Source: Nonomuraea sediminis (GTDB taxonomy: Bacteria > Actinomycetota > Actinomycetes > Streptosporangiales > Streptosporangiaceae). Taken from it: a stretch of 64,000 nt of DNA. Below are positions 16,240 through 25,447 of this stretch, piece by piece. Every line of letters starts with the position of its first letter. The stretch's first letter is position 1. The stretch is taken from positions 239,286 to 303,285 of the forward strand of contig NZ_JAHDTI010000015.1 of assembly GCF_018531495.1 (NCBI RefSeq), given 5' to 3'. Made by a program: the position numbers and the translations under genes. The notes beneath the pieces are model-generated. The model searched no databases, had not been told where the DNA came from, and worked only from the letters and a program-made list of their open reading frames with translations.

Positions 16240-17046
16240 TCAGGAGTGGTCCAGGGCCCAGGCGAGGGCGTAGTCGGCCACGGCCTCCCAGCCGAGCGCG
16301 CCGCAGGTCCAATGGTCTCGTCCCGCGAACTCGTGGTACGCCGTCAGCGCGGGAGACTTGTGGTAGTGCTTGGCGTTCGACCTGTTCACTGACGGCGGCA
16401 TGATGTGGTCTTTCTCACCGGCGATGAACAGCAGCGGAGCGCGGTCGGCGGAGTAGTCCACCCAGGTGTCCTGGTGGCCGGGTTTGAAGTTGGCGAACAG
16501 CCCGTATTCCCATACCCAGTAGCCGGGGGCCGCGATGGCGTAGCGCTCCCACACCCTGCGCGACTCTTCCTCCGTCAGGGTGTTGGTGAAGGCGTAGTGG
16601 AACTCCTCCGGCGTGAACCCGACTGCCTTGTGCCGGTTGGCCGGGTTCTTCAGCGCCGGGAACAGCGACCTGGCCTGCGAGATCGGGTTGACCCGTACGC
16701 CCTCGGTGGGCGCGGAGTCGATGACGACTCCGGCGGCGCCGAGCCCGCAGGCCAGCAATAGCTGGGTGAGCGTGCCGCCGAAGGAGTGGCCCATGATGAT
16801 CGGCGGGGTGGGGATGGCCTCGATGACCGCGGCCAGGTGGTCGAGGGTCGCCGAGATGGTCAGATTGGCGATGGCCTCAGGGTTCTCGCGCAGTTCCTCG
16901 ACTTCGATCTCGAAACCCGGGTAGGCGGGGGTGAGTACGTTCAGACCCTTGGCCTCATAGTGCTTGACCCACTCCTCCCAGCTGCGCGGGGTGACCCACA
17001 GGCCGTGCACGAGGACCACGGTGTCGGGGCGGATTCTGTCGTTCAT
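16240..17046 (-). CDS. Alpha/beta hydrolase
   Basis: A 268-residue protein. ATG at 17046 is preferred because GAAGGAGC lies seven bases upstream. The VLVHGLWVTPRSW oxyanion block, the nucleophile elbow GHSFGG (Ser88) and an acid/base region (AGEKDHIMP, GRDHWTC) define the fold. The length and the GLW start match the esterase/hydrolase group often annotated near LAL regulators. It follows the haloperoxidase-like gene by 19 bases, so the two are co-transcribed. Substrate unknown. Confidence 0.88.
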   Translation of the reverse strand: MNDRIRPDTVVLVHGLWVTPRSWEEWVKHYEAKGLNVLTPAYPGFEIEVEELRENPEAIANLTISATLDHLAAVIEAIPTPPIIMGHSFGGTLTQLLLACGLGAAGVVIDSAPTEGVRVNPISQARSLFPALKNPANRHKAVGFTPEEFHYAFTNTLTEEESRRVWERYAIAAPGYWVWEYGLFANFKPGHQDTWVDYSADRAPLLFIAGEKDHIMPPSVNRSNAKHYHKSPALTAYHEFAGRDHWTCGALGWEAVADYALAWALDHS

Positions 17047-17065
17047 GTGAAGCTCCTTCACCAGG

Positions 17066-17890
17066 TCAGGCGCCGATGAAGGCGAGCAGGTCGGCGTGCA
17101 GGCGGTCTCGGTCGGTGTCTGGCAGGGCGTGTCCGCTCCCTTCGTAGACCTTCAGGACGGCGCCGTCGATCAGTGCGGCCGACCGTTTCCCGCCGACCTC
17201 GAACGGGACGATCTGGTCGTCGTCGCCGTGGATGACCAGGACCGGCCTGTCGATCTTGGCGAGGTCTGACCGGAAGTCGGTGGCGGAGAAGGCCGCGATG
17301 CACTCGTAGGCGGCCCGGTGCCCGCAGGCCATGCTCTGCAGCCAGAACGCGTCCCGGAACCCCTGCGGCACATCCTGCTTGCGGTTGTGGCCGAAGAACG
17401 GGCCGTCGGCCAGATCGCGGTACAGCTGGGAGCGGTTGGTGGCCTCTCCGGCACGGATGGCGTCGAAGGTCTCGATGGGAAGCCCGTCGGGATTGTCGTC
17501 GGTGCGGACCATCAGCGGCGGTACCGCTCCGACCAGGACCGCCCTGGCGACGCGGGCGCTGCCGTGCCGTCCCAGATAGCGCACGACCTCGCCGCCGCCG
17601 GTGGAGTGCCCGACCAGGGTGAGGTCACGCAAGTCCAGGTGGTTGATCAGGCAAGCCAGGTCGTCGGCGTAGGTGTCCATCTCGTTGCCATGCCAGGTCT
17701 GCGAGGAGCGGCCGTGTCCACGCCGGTCGTGGGCGATGGCGCGATGGCCGTGTTCGGCCAGGAACAGGGCAGCGGCCTCCCAGGCGTCGGCGTTGAGCGG
17801 CCAGCCGTGGCTGAACAGCACCGGTGTTCCGCCGCTGCCCCAGTCCTTGTAGAAGATCTGCGCTCCGTCGTCGGCGGTGACGTAAGGCAA
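17066..17890 (-). CDS. Non-heme (cofactor-free) haloperoxidase-type alpha/beta hydrolase
   Basis: A 274-residue protein with the diagnostic start MPYVTADDGAQIFYKDWGSG, the loop SHGWPLNADAW and the elbow GHSTGGG (Ser96). Asp in HGDDDQIVP (about 225) and His254 in GSGHALP complete the triad. Cofactor-free haloperoxidases are esterase-fold enzymes whose physiological reaction is usually ester or lactone hydrolysis rather than halogenation. First gene of a two-gene unit, 72 bases downstream of the LAL regulator stop in the same direction. Confidence 0.92.
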   Translation of the reverse strand: MPYVTADDGAQIFYKDWGSGGTPVLFSHGWPLNADAWEAAALFLAEHGHRAIAHDRRGHGRSSQTWHGNEMDTYADDLACLINHLDLRDLTLVGHSTGGGEVVRYLGRHGSARVARAVLVGAVPPLMVRTDDNPDGLPIETFDAIRAGEATNRSQLYRDLADGPFFGHNRKQDVPQGFRDAFWLQSMACGHRAAYECIAAFSATDFRSDLAKIDRPVLVIHGDDDQIVPFEVGGKRSAALIDGAVLKVYEGSGHALPDTDRDRLHADLLAFIGA

Positions 17891-17962
17891 GGTGGGTCTC
17901 CCTCGGCTCGATGGGTGTGGATCGAGCCTGGCGCCGGGGCGGGAGCGGGCGGACCACGTGAT

Positions 17963-20710
17963 TCACGTAGTCCTTCGGCCGTCGAAGTCCTTGAGCCGGT
18001 CCGCGAGCTGGCGGCGTGAGGACAGGCCGAGCTTCTGGAACACCTTGCGCAGGTGGTAGTCGACGGTGTTGACGCTGATGAAGAGGTTGGCCGCGATCTC
18101 CGGATTGGTGCGTCCAGCCGCGGCGAGCCGGGCGATGACCAGTTCCTGGGAGGTCAGGTCGGGCGTCTCGGCGTCGCCGGAGCTGGCCGGCTTGACCCCC
18201 GTGGCCTCGAGTTCGGCGCGGGCACGAGGCAGGAACATGTGGGCGCCGCTGTGCTCGAAATGCCGGATCGCGGCCTGCAACTGCTCGCTCGCCTCCCGGC
18301 GACGCCGCATCCGCCGCAGCCACTCCCCGTACAGCAGATGGGTGCGAGCCAGGTCGATCTCCGCGCAGGTAGGGCCGAGCGCCTCGACCGCGGCCAGGAA
18401 ATGCGCTTCGGCTGCCGCGCCCTGGCTGGTCAGCGCCTGGGCGCGGCGCGCTACACCCCGGCACCAGGCTGATCCGTTGACCGTGGCGAGCTCGGTGAGC
18501 AGCCCGCTGACCCGTTCAGCCTGAGGCGCGTGGCCGCTGCGAACCGCCGCTTCGGTGAAGTCGGCGTATTGGATGGCTGTGACATGCAGGTACGGGTCGT
18601 CGACCAGCGGCTTGAGCCGGTCATAGGCCTCACGGTAGTGACCCTCGGCCAGATCGCGGAGAGCGAGAGCCGCGATGGCGGAAGTGGTGACACCGCCGAA
18701 CCCGACCGCACGCGCTCCGTCCGCGATGGCCATGACGACATGGCCCGGAGCACCGGTCCACGCCATCAACGCCGCGTTGATCACATTCTCGGTGTCATAG
18801 CCCATCGCCAGCCGTACGTCACGGACCTGCGCCATGGCCTCCTCAGCCCGCACGACCGTGCCGCCGGTCAGCTCGGCCAGTGAGATGATCCACATCAGAG
18901 AATCCAGAGCCTGCAGCGCGCCGGCCTCGCGGGCCGCAGCCGCGGCCCGATGGAGCGCGGCGCGGCGGCCCGCGTCGTCCCACAGGAAGGTGCCCAGCGA
19001 CGCGATCGCCGAGGCCATGGACAACATCTCGTGGTCGGGTAGCTCCAAGATCGCCTCAAAGGCGGCCCTGGCGGGCGGGACAGCTTGTGCGTAGGGCTGC
19101 AGGATGAGCGCCCCGAGACCAGCCAGGATCGTCGCGCCCGACCCATCGGCCAGGCGTGCCGCGGTTTCCAGCCGCCGGCCCACGTCCTGCGGGGTGACAC
19201 CCTGCATGAACCGGTCCGCTACCACGCAGGCATCGAATGCCAGGATGGCAGCACGCTGCTCACGCTGGGTGTCGATGCCGTGGAAGTCGTCGACAGCGCG
19301 AATGAGCTCGGCCGCCGCGCCCAGGAGCACGGCTGGGTCGGCCATGAACAGGCCCACCCCGCAGCGAACGACGATCACGCGTCCACGATGGACACGATCG
19401 ACGCCGGTCGGGTCGATCCTGCCCAGCAATTCGTGGGCGACTTGTGCTGCGCCCACCGCGAGCGCAGCCTCCGCGGCGCCTGCCAGCCGCGAGGCCTTGT
19501 CATCGCCGGAAGGGGTCAGCTCCGCAGCCCGGGTCAGGATGCTTGCCCTGGAGGCCAGACCGCCTCGGCGGGCGGCGAGGTCGGCGGTGTGCTCCAGCCG
19601 GTCAGCCACCTCCGCGTCGGTTCCCAGCGTGGCCTTGGCCGAGTGCCAGGCCTCAAGCTCCACCATCCCGACGCGATCCGCCGCCGCGGCCAGAGCCCGG
19701 TGGGCGAGGCGGCGCTCGGCACCGGAGACGGCGTTGTAGATGGCCGATCGGACCAGCGGGTGCCGGAACCGGATCGTCTCGCGCAGCTCCACCAGCCCGG
19801 CGCTCTCGGCCCGGTCGACAACCTCCCCGGGGAGGTCCATCGTGGCGGCTGCGGCGGTGACGAGGTCGAGGTTGCCGGTGGTGTCGGCAGCGGCCAGCAG
19901 TACCCACTGCTGGACCTGGGGATCGCACTGTCGCGCCTGCCGTACATAGTGCTCTTCGAGGTGGCGGCCCACCGGGATGGGGTCATTGCCGAGGCCGAGG
20001 CCGCCGAGTTGCTGCGCCGACAGGTCCTCGGCCAGGTCGATGAGCGCCAGCGGATTCCCACCGGTGGCGCGGGCGATCGCCGCGGCGGAGGCCGGGTCGA
20101 TCGGCGCGCTGAGTGAGCGGCGCAGCAAGGCGGTCGCGGACTCCTGGCTGAGCCCGGCGAGCGTCAGTTCCGGGATGCCGCCCATTCGGGCGGCGAAGCC
20201 GTTCTCGTTGCGGGCGGCGAACAGCAGCGCCACCGGCTCGACGGCCAAGCGCCGGGCAGCGAACGCCATGACGTCCAGGCTTTCCTGGTCGAGCAGGTGC
20301 GCATCATCCACGACGCAGACGACGGGGATCGTGGCGGCGGCCGCGGCGAGCAAGGCGAGCACGCTCATGGCCACCAGGAACCGGTCGGGCGGCGGGCCTT
20401 CGGCCAGGCCCGAGGCAACCTGGATCGCCTGCCGCTGACGTTCGGTCAAGGCGGAAAACTGATCGCCCAGCGGGAGGGTGAGCCGCTGGATCGCGGCGAA
20501 CGGCAAGGTCATCTCCGATTCGACCCCGTCCAGGCGCAGCAGCGACAGACCGGCCGCCCCGGCTGCGTCCCCCAGCAGCGCCGTCTTGCCGATGCCCGGC
20601 TCCCCCGTGATCAGCAGCGATCCACCATGGCCGTTGCGCGCGCCGCGGAGCAGCATTTGTAACCGTTTACGTTCGTCGTCGCGACCCAGCAACGCCCCCA
20701 CTCTGATCAT
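17963..20710 (-). CDS. LAL-type LuxR regulator (AAA ATPase + TPR + LuxR HTH)
   Basis: A 915-residue protein. Walker A GEPGIGKT (36-43), Walker B VVCVVDDAHLL (about 130-140), a long helical middle, and a C-terminal LuxR helix-turn-helix (LTSQELVIARLAAAGRTNPE, then NLFISVNTVDYHLRKVFQKL). The GALLGRDDE start is typical, so ATG at 20710 is chosen over longer readings. LAL proteins activate transcription when ATP and an inducer (maltotriose in MalT) are bound. Two alpha/beta hydrolases follow it and an exported one diverges from it, which suggests these are its targets. Confidence 0.93.
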   Translation of the reverse strand: MIRVGALLGRDDERKRLQMLLRGARNGHGGSLLITGEPGIGKTALLGDAAGAAGLSLLRLDGVESEMTLPFAAIQRLTLPLGDQFSALTERQRQAIQVASGLAEGPPPDRFLVAMSVLALLAAAAATIPVVCVVDDAHLLDQESLDVMAFAARRLAVEPVALLFAARNENGFAARMGGIPELTLAGLSQESATALLRRSLSAPIDPASAAAIARATGGNPLALIDLAEDLSAQQLGGLGLGNDPIPVGRHLEEHYVRQARQCDPQVQQWVLLAAADTTGNLDLVTAAAATMDLPGEVVDRAESAGLVELRETIRFRHPLVRSAIYNAVSGAERRLAHRALAAAADRVGMVELEAWHSAKATLGTDAEVADRLEHTADLAARRGGLASRASILTRAAELTPSGDDKASRLAGAAEAALAVGAAQVAHELLGRIDPTGVDRVHRGRVIVVRCGVGLFMADPAVLLGAAAELIRAVDDFHGIDTQREQRAAILAFDACVVADRFMQGVTPQDVGRRLETAARLADGSGATILAGLGALILQPYAQAVPPARAAFEAILELPDHEMLSMASAIASLGTFLWDDAGRRAALHRAAAAAREAGALQALDSLMWIISLAELTGGTVVRAEEAMAQVRDVRLAMGYDTENVINAALMAWTGAPGHVVMAIADGARAVGFGGVTTSAIAALALRDLAEGHYREAYDRLKPLVDDPYLHVTAIQYADFTEAAVRSGHAPQAERVSGLLTELATVNGSAWCRGVARRAQALTSQGAAAEAHFLAAVEALGPTCAEIDLARTHLLYGEWLRRMRRRREASEQLQAAIRHFEHSGAHMFLPRARAELEATGVKPASSGDAETPDLTSQELVIARLAAAGRTNPEIAANLFISVNTVDYHLRKVFQKLGLSSRRQLADRLKDFDGRRTT

Positions 20711-20837
20711 GAGGTGAAGGTAAGCCACGCAGAAGCCGTGATTCCAGAGGCGAGGACTACGAACTTCGCGTGGTCCGGTGCCCAGGTGCGCCCGCTGACG
20801 ATGTGGTGATCCAACCACTGCATCGCAGGAGGTCTTC

Positions 20838-21659
20838 ATGACACCACTACCTTCCCATCGGCTGCTCAGGCTGATCGCCGCCTCGATGGCCGCGGTCGCC
20901 CTCGGCGCGTTGGCCCTTCTCGGCCCGGCCGTCTCGGCGCGGGCGTCCGCCAAGGCAGTCAGGCCGACCATCGTCCTGGTCCACGGCGCCTTCGCAGACT
21001 CCAGCGGCTGGAACCCCGTCGCCGGCCAGTTGCTGGCCTCCGGCTACAAAGTGGTCGCCTTCTCCAACCCGCTGCGCGGGCCCCAGGCAGACGGCGAGTA
21101 CCTACGCCAGTTCCTGACCACCATCGACGGGCCGGTCGTGCTCGTCGGTCATTCCTACGGCGGGGCTGTCATCAGCAACGGCGCCACCGCCAACCCCAAC
21201 GTCAAGGCCCTGGTGTACCTCGCGGCCTACGCCCCCGTCGAGGGCGAGAGCGTGGCCGCGGCCAACTCCCTGGGCGGCGGGCACACCGAGGTCACTGACC
21301 ACCTCATCGTGCGGCCCTACCCAGGCGCCGCGCCCGGCGACGGGGACGCCTACATCGACCCCGCCTACTTCCACCAACTGTTCGCCCAGGACCTTCCGCG
21401 CAGCATCGCCGGCATCATGGCCGCCACCCAGCGTCCCGGGGCGCTGGCCGCACTCGTCGCACCGTCCGGCCTTCCGGCCTGGAAGACGGTGCCGAGCTGG
21501 TACCTCGTCGCCCGGCAGGACAGGATCATCCCGCCCCCGGCCGAGCGTGCCATGGCCAAGCGGGCCGGAGCCACGACCGTCGAGATCGACAGCTCGCACG
21601 TCGCGATGCTCAGCCATCCCGAGGTGGTGACAAAGCTGATCCTGCGGGCAGCCGGCTAG
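20838..21659 (+). CDS. Exported alpha/beta hydrolase
   Basis: A 273-residue protein. Residues 1-36 form a signal peptide (RLLRLIAASMAAVALGALAL core, cleavage near VSARASA). The mature part has VLVHGAFADSSGW, the elbow GHSYGG (Ser106), and the C-terminal DRIIPPPAERAMA and SSHVAMLSHPE with the acid and base residues. This is the Abhydrolase_6 type seen in many secreted actinobacterial esterases. A fossil of the same family lies at 13003. It is divergent from the LAL gene across 127 bases, and AGGAGG precedes the ATG. Confidence 0.9.
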   Translation: MTPLPSHRLLRLIAASMAAVALGALALLGPAVSARASAKAVRPTIVLVHGAFADSSGWNPVAGQLLASGYKVVAFSNPLRGPQADGEYLRQFLTTIDGPVVLVGHSYGGAVISNGATANPNVKALVYLAAYAPVEGESVAAANSLGGGHTEVTDHLIVRPYPGAAPGDGDAYIDPAYFHQLFAQDLPRSIAGIMAATQRPGALAALVAPSGLPAWKTVPSWYLVARQDRIIPPPAERAMAKRAGATTVEIDSSHVAMLSHPEVVTKLILRAAG

Positions 21660-21663
21660 CCCC

Positions 21664-21700
21664 GTTGTCCGGCACCGAGCCTCAGCCGGTGCCGGACAAC
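21664..21700 (+). terminator. Terminator of the exported hydrolase gene
   Basis: GTTGTCCGGCACCG (21664-21677) and CGGTGCCGGACAAC (21687-21700) form a perfect 14-bp stem four bases past the stop codon. Confidence 0.8.
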
Positions 21701-21756
21701 CTGCTCGCGGTCGATCTTCCTGCCCGCCGGGCGGCCCGCGCTGCCGTACCCCTCTA

Positions 21757-21944
21757 TTCGTGGGCTGGTGCATCCCACGGCCCACGTCTCGTTGCTGTCC
21801 GACTCGGGTGTACCGCTGGAGAGCACCTCCCGCCTGGTTTGACACAGCAACACGACGGTCACCGAGACCGTGTACCGCAAGCAGCTCCGCCCGGTGCTCC
21901 TCGAAGGAGCGGAGGCAATGGACGAGATCTTCAAAGACGCATAG
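21757..21944 (+). pseudogene. C-terminal fossil of a third tyrosine integrase
   Basis: Reading to TAG at 21942-21944 gives VSLLSDSGVPLESTSRLV, an in-frame TGA where GGA (Gly) is expected, then HSNTTVTETVYRKQLRPVLL and GAEAMDEIFKDA. This is nearly identical to residues 333-384 of the intact integrase ending at 25379. Upstream sequence decays quickly. It sits just before a degenerate tRNA-Ala tail at 21971, the same order as in the intact elements. Confidence 0.85.
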
Positions 21945-21970
21945 TCGCTCAGAAGCGGCCTTTGACCTGG

Positions 21971-22012
21971 GTGGAGATGAGGGGATTCGAACCCTGACTC
22001 CTTCGATGCGAA
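21971..22012 (-). repeat. Degenerate tRNA-Ala 3' tail (att scar 1)
   Basis: 42 bases matching 36246-36288 of the intact tRNA-Ala gene except for a one-base deletion in the T-arm and one C-to-T change. It follows an integrase fossil. It marks the left end of the truncated element whose right end is the perfect copy at 25448-25490. Confidence 0.8.
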
Positions 22013-22109
22013 GCAACGCGAGCAGGGTCGTGATCTTGGCGGAGGCCAGCTTGACCAGGGAAACCTGTCCGCCCTCGGTCACCAGAGTCCATCGCCGTCC
22101 GCGGCGATT

Positions 22110-22128
22110 GTCACTCAGTTGGTCACCC
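22110..22128 (+). repeat. GTCACTCAGTTnGTCACyC motif, copy 2
   Basis: GTCACTCAGTTGGTCACCC here is one base different from the sequence directly after the integrase stop at 25379-25397. Confidence 0.5.
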
Positions 22129-22151
22129 AGAATCGGGGCCATTCTGCCTCG

Positions 22152-22975
22152 TCAGGCCGATGTACGGCGGGCAGTCGTGAGCGCCTGTTCCAGCGTATCC
22201 GCGAGAGGAGACCTGCGCTCTCCGAGGAGGACCTTCACGTTGACGAGCTCCTTGTGTGCGTGGCGGTTCAGCTCGACGGCATCGGCCACGACGGGGAGGG
22301 CGACCTGGAGCGCTGTCGCCGCATCTCCCGCCTCGGCATGGGCCTTGGCCAGACATGAGCCGTACCAGGCGCGATCACGCTTGTAGGACTTGGGCAGACT
22401 GTCCATTCCGGCTGTGAGCAGATCGACGGCCTTGGGCCAGTTGGACAGATAGAGCTCGGTCATGCCGCGTTGGAGGCGGAACCAGGTCTCGTCGTAGAAG
22501 TACATCCACACCGGTTCGTCATCGGCGTGGTCAGCGGCCTGGCGGATGAGTGCTTCGGCCTCGTCGAGCAGCGTGCGGGACGCCCGGGCTTCTCCTGCCA
22601 GAGCGTGGCCTCGGGCACCCATCTGGGTCGCCATGCCACGTACGCCGGGGGTCACCCGGCCATCGTGCCAGCGAGCCGCCTCGGCCAGCCGTACCGTCCT
22701 GCGGGCGTTGCCTGCGCTCCACGCCTGGTGGGCCTTCATGCTCAGCGTGGTGGTGGCCATGTTGACGTCGCCGATCTCCAGCGCCCAGTCGTGGGCACGG
22801 TCGTACCAGGCGAGCGCGGCCGCCTGGTCGTCGATGTCGAGTGACATCCAGGCGACGAACTGGGCGTACTGGGCGGCCAGATCCACGACGGTGTCGGCGA
22901 TGGCGCCGCGTGCGTTCTGGGCCAGCTCGACCACGATGCCGAGTTGCTGGCGGACGACGCCCAGGAGGGGACGGG
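22152..22975 (-). pseudogene. XRE-type regulator, TPR C-terminal part only
   Basis: Minus frame reads LLGVVRQQLGIVVELAQNAR, then a TPR-like helical domain (YDRAHDWALEIGDVNMATTT, WGSCLAKAHAEAGDAATALQ-like repeats) to the stop at 22152. Such domains form the C-terminus of XRE regulators in actinomycetes. The helix-turn-helix part is missing: at about 22978 the sequence changes abruptly to antisense rep sequence. The gene has therefore been cut by the junction with the rep fragment. Confidence 0.65.
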
Positions 22976-22982
22976 AGCCGAT

Positions 22983-24031
22983 GGCGTCGCAAGCACGGCA
23001 AGGTATGTGATCACGGACGGCCGGTCGGCTGCCATCTACGACACGAGCCACAGGACAAACGGCTCGGCCAACCGATCTGCCCCGACTGCTACGACTACAC
23101 GGGCGCGGTGCTGTGGCAAGCCCACGCGGGCGGCCTGTGGCACCGCTTCACCCTGGCCATCCGCCAAGAGCCGGCCAACCAGATCGGGATGAGCCGTCGC
23201 ACCTTAGCCCGGCACGTCAAGGTGTCCTTCGCCAAGGTCGCCGAGTACCAGCGACGCGGTCTCATCCACTTCCACGCCATCATCCGCCTCGACGGCCCTG
23301 ACGGACCGACCGAGCCCTCACCCGACTGGGCCGACCACCACCTGCTCGTCCGAGCCATCCCGCCTGCCGTTCAACAAGTGACCCTCACTACGCCCCCGAG
23401 CACGCTCGGCCGGTGGACCCTCACCTGGGGCAACCAGCTCGACATCCGCCCTATCCTGCTCGACCCCAGCGCCGACGGCCTCAGCGAACGAGCCGTCGCC
23501 TCCTATATCGCCAAGTACGCCACCAAGGGCGCCGAAGCCTCCGGCACCGTCGATCACCGCCTGTCCTGCGCAGCCTGCTCCGGACGCGGACGGCTGAGCC
23601 TGACGGTCACCTGCGCCCACTGCTACGGCACGGGGCTCAAACCCGGCCTTGACCTCAACGCCCTGCCCGTCACCGACCACGCCCGGCGCATGATCCGCAC
23701 CTGCTGGCACCTCGGTGCCCGTCCCGAGTTCAAGGCGCTCCGGCTCCGGCCCTGGGCGCACATGCTCGGCTTCCGCGGCCACTTCTCCAGCAAGAGCCGC
23801 GCCTACTCGCTCAAGCTCACCGACCTGCGCAACGCGCGCGCCGCCCACCGCGCCGCCGAAGCCCGCGAACGCCACGGCCTGCCCGCGCTCGGCGACGACA
23901 CCACGCTCGTCCTGGCTCACTGGCGCTTCGCGGGAATCGGTCACACGCCCGGCGAAGCGATCATGGCCGAGCACATCCGCCAACGCGTCCAGACCGCCCG
24001 CCACATCGCGGCAGAGCGGGAGGACGGATGA
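22983..24031 (+). pseudogene. AICE/plasmid replication initiator (RepSA-like), N-terminally truncated
   Basis: Coding continues from about 22983 (HGKVCDHGRPVGCHLRH) to TGA at 24029. It carries CPDCYDYTGAVLWQAHA, the HUH-type metal motif GLIHFHAIIRLDG, the catalytic Tyr region VASYIAKYATKGAE and a CxxC-rich zinc block (CAACSGRGR, CAHCYGTG). The first roughly 150 residues of a normal Rep are missing; they are replaced by antisense XRE-TPR sequence. An open frame runs upstream, so a hybrid protein might be made, but the initiator is probably inactive. It overlaps the xis start by ATGA. Confidence 0.8.
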
Positions 24032-24228
24032 CCCCACCCACACCGCTGCACGAACGGCGGCTCTACCGCGTCTGCGAAGCCATGCGCCTGCTCAGCCTGA
24101 GCCGCAGCGTGATCTACGAACTCATCCGATCGGGCCGCCTGCGCTCGGTCACCCAGGGCCGAACTCGGCTCATCCCCGCCTCGGCCATCGACGACTACAT
24201 CGCCCTACTCGAACGGGAGGCATCATGA
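24028..24228 (+). CDS. Excisionase-like DNA-binding protein (xis)
   Basis: A 66-residue protein starting MTPPTPLHERRLYRVCEAMR. It has a MerR/AlpA-type winged helix-turn-helix (LSLSRSVIYELIRSGRLRSV, then GRTRLIPASAIDDYIALL). ATGA overlaps on both sides couple it to rep and int. In AICEs such proteins direct the integrase toward excision. Confidence 0.9.
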   Translation: MTPPTPLHERRLYRVCEAMRLLSLSRSVIYELIRSGRLRSVTQGRTRLIPASAIDDYIALLEREAS

Positions 24229-25379
24229 CCGCACGACGCAGCAAAGGAGACGGCGGCCTGTACTGGAACGAGAAGCGGCAGCGCTGGATCGCCTCCGCCA
24301 CGATCGGCTACACCCCTGCCGGAAAGCGCATCGTCAAGAAGGGCAGCGGTAGGACCAAGACCGAAGCCAAGAACAAGCTCAAGGAGATCATCCGAGATCA
24401 CGACGACGGGCTTACCATCACGGGGAACAACTACACCGTGGCCGACGCCGTACGTGACTGGTTGGAATTCGGCCTCAGCGGGCGAGAGAAAGCCACGCTA
24501 GATACCAGGACCTTCCTGGCGAACAAGCACGTCATCCCCGCGCTGGGGGCGCGAAAGCTACGCGAGCTCTCGGCCGATGACGTGGATCGCTGGCTGGCGC
24601 AGAAGGCCAAGGAGCTCAGCACCCGCAGCCTCCGGGAAGTCCGCTCAGTGCTCAAGCGTGCGGTGGATCGGGCTCAGGCTCGCGACAAGGTGAAGCGGAA
24701 CGTCGTCCTGCTCTGCGATATCCCAAAGGGCAGAGAAGGGCGACCGTCCAAGTCCTTGACGCTCGACCAGGCGGCGGCAGTGCCAACCGCCGCAGAGGAT
24801 TCCACGCTCCACGCCTACGTGGTGCTTTCCCTGCTCATCGGCGCCCGTACTGAGGAGCTCCGGGCGCTGACGTGGTCCCATGTGGATCTCGTCGGCAGAC
24901 CGGACGCAACGCCCCCGGTGCCACCGTCGATCATGGTGTGGCACTCGGTACGTGCCGGAGGTGACACGAAGACCAGGAAGTCACGCCGTACGCTCGCCCT
25001 ACCCGAAAGGTGCGTTACCGCGCTGAAGGCTCACCATGCACGCCAAGAGGCGATGCGTGCCGATGCTGGAGACAGGTGGCAGGACCACGACCTGGTCTTC
25101 GCATCGACTGTGGGCACGCCTCTCGACGCCCATAACGTCCGGCGATCCTTCCGCGCGATCCTCAAGAAGGCCTGTCTAGACGAGAAGGCATGGACTCCTC
25201 GGGAGATGCGCCACAGCTTCGTCTCACTGCTCTCCGACTCCGGCATGCCGTTGGAGAACATCTCCCGCCTGGTCGGACATAGCAACACGACGGTCACCGA
25301 GACCGTGTATCGCAAGCAGCTCCGCCCGGTGCTCCTCGAAGGGGCCGAGGCAATGGATCAGATCTTCAAGGACGCATAG
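24225..25379 (+). CDS. Tyrosine integrase of the truncated element
   Basis: A 384-residue phage-type integrase. Catalytic residues can be placed: Arg208 (GARTEELRAL), Arg329 and neighbouring His330 (EMRHSFVSLL), His352 (LVGHSN), Tyr362 (TETVYRKQ). An N-terminal AP2-like arm domain (YWNEKRQRWIASATIGYTPA) and a SAM-like core-binding domain precede. A terminator and a 43-bp copy of the tRNA-Ala 3' end follow at once, so tRNA-Ala(CGC) is the target. It should still be able to act on both flanking sites. Confidence 0.95.
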   Translation: MTARRSKGDGGLYWNEKRQRWIASATIGYTPAGKRIVKKGSGRTKTEAKNKLKEIIRDHDDGLTITGNNYTVADAVRDWLEFGLSGREKATLDTRTFLANKHVIPALGARKLRELSADDVDRWLAQKAKELSTRSLREVRSVLKRAVDRAQARDKVKRNVVLLCDIPKGREGRPSKSLTLDQAAAVPTAAEDSTLHAYVVLSLLIGARTEELRALTWSHVDLVGRPDATPPVPPSIMVWHSVRAGGDTKTRKSRRTLALPERCVTALKAHHARQEAMRADAGDRWQDHDLVFASTVGTPLDAHNVRRSFRAILKKACLDEKAWTPREMRHSFVSLLSDSGMPLENISRLVGHSNTTVTETVYRKQLRPVLLEGAEAMDQIFKDA

Positions 25380-25397
25380 TCACTCAGTTAGTCACCC
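25379..25397 (+). repeat. GTCACTCAGTTnGTCACyC motif, copy 3
   Basis: Starts in the integrase stop codon and reads GTCACTCAGTTAGTCACCC. The two halves GTCACTCAG and GTCACCCAG are direct repeats; deletion between them gives the form seen at 7471. Confidence 0.5.
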
Positions 25398-25407
25398 AGA
25401 AGATCAA

Positions 25408-25440
25408 AAAGGCCGCTTCTGATGATCAGAAGCGGCCTTT
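25408..25440 (+). terminator. Integrase terminator
   Basis: AAAGGCCGCTTCTGA and TCAGAAGCGGCCTTT form a perfect 15-bp stem with a TGA loop, preceded by A5 and ending in TTT, so it can act in both directions. It separates int from the tRNA copy. A near-identical copy lies at 7488-7520. Confidence 0.88.
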
Positions 25441-25447
25441 GACCTGG

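Larger units (their letters stand above)
21660..22151. other. Fossil element end and att scar region
   Basis: Contains a terminator, the integrase fossil, a truncated copy of the integrase terminator (AGAAGCGGCCTTT at 21952-21963), a damaged tRNA-Ala tail and the motif at 22110-22128. No intact gene. Confidence 0.6.

Noticed and set aside
20711..20971. N-terminal extension of the LAL regulator
   Set aside because: It would cross the promoter and start region of the divergent exported hydrolase; the family starts at the residues following 20710.
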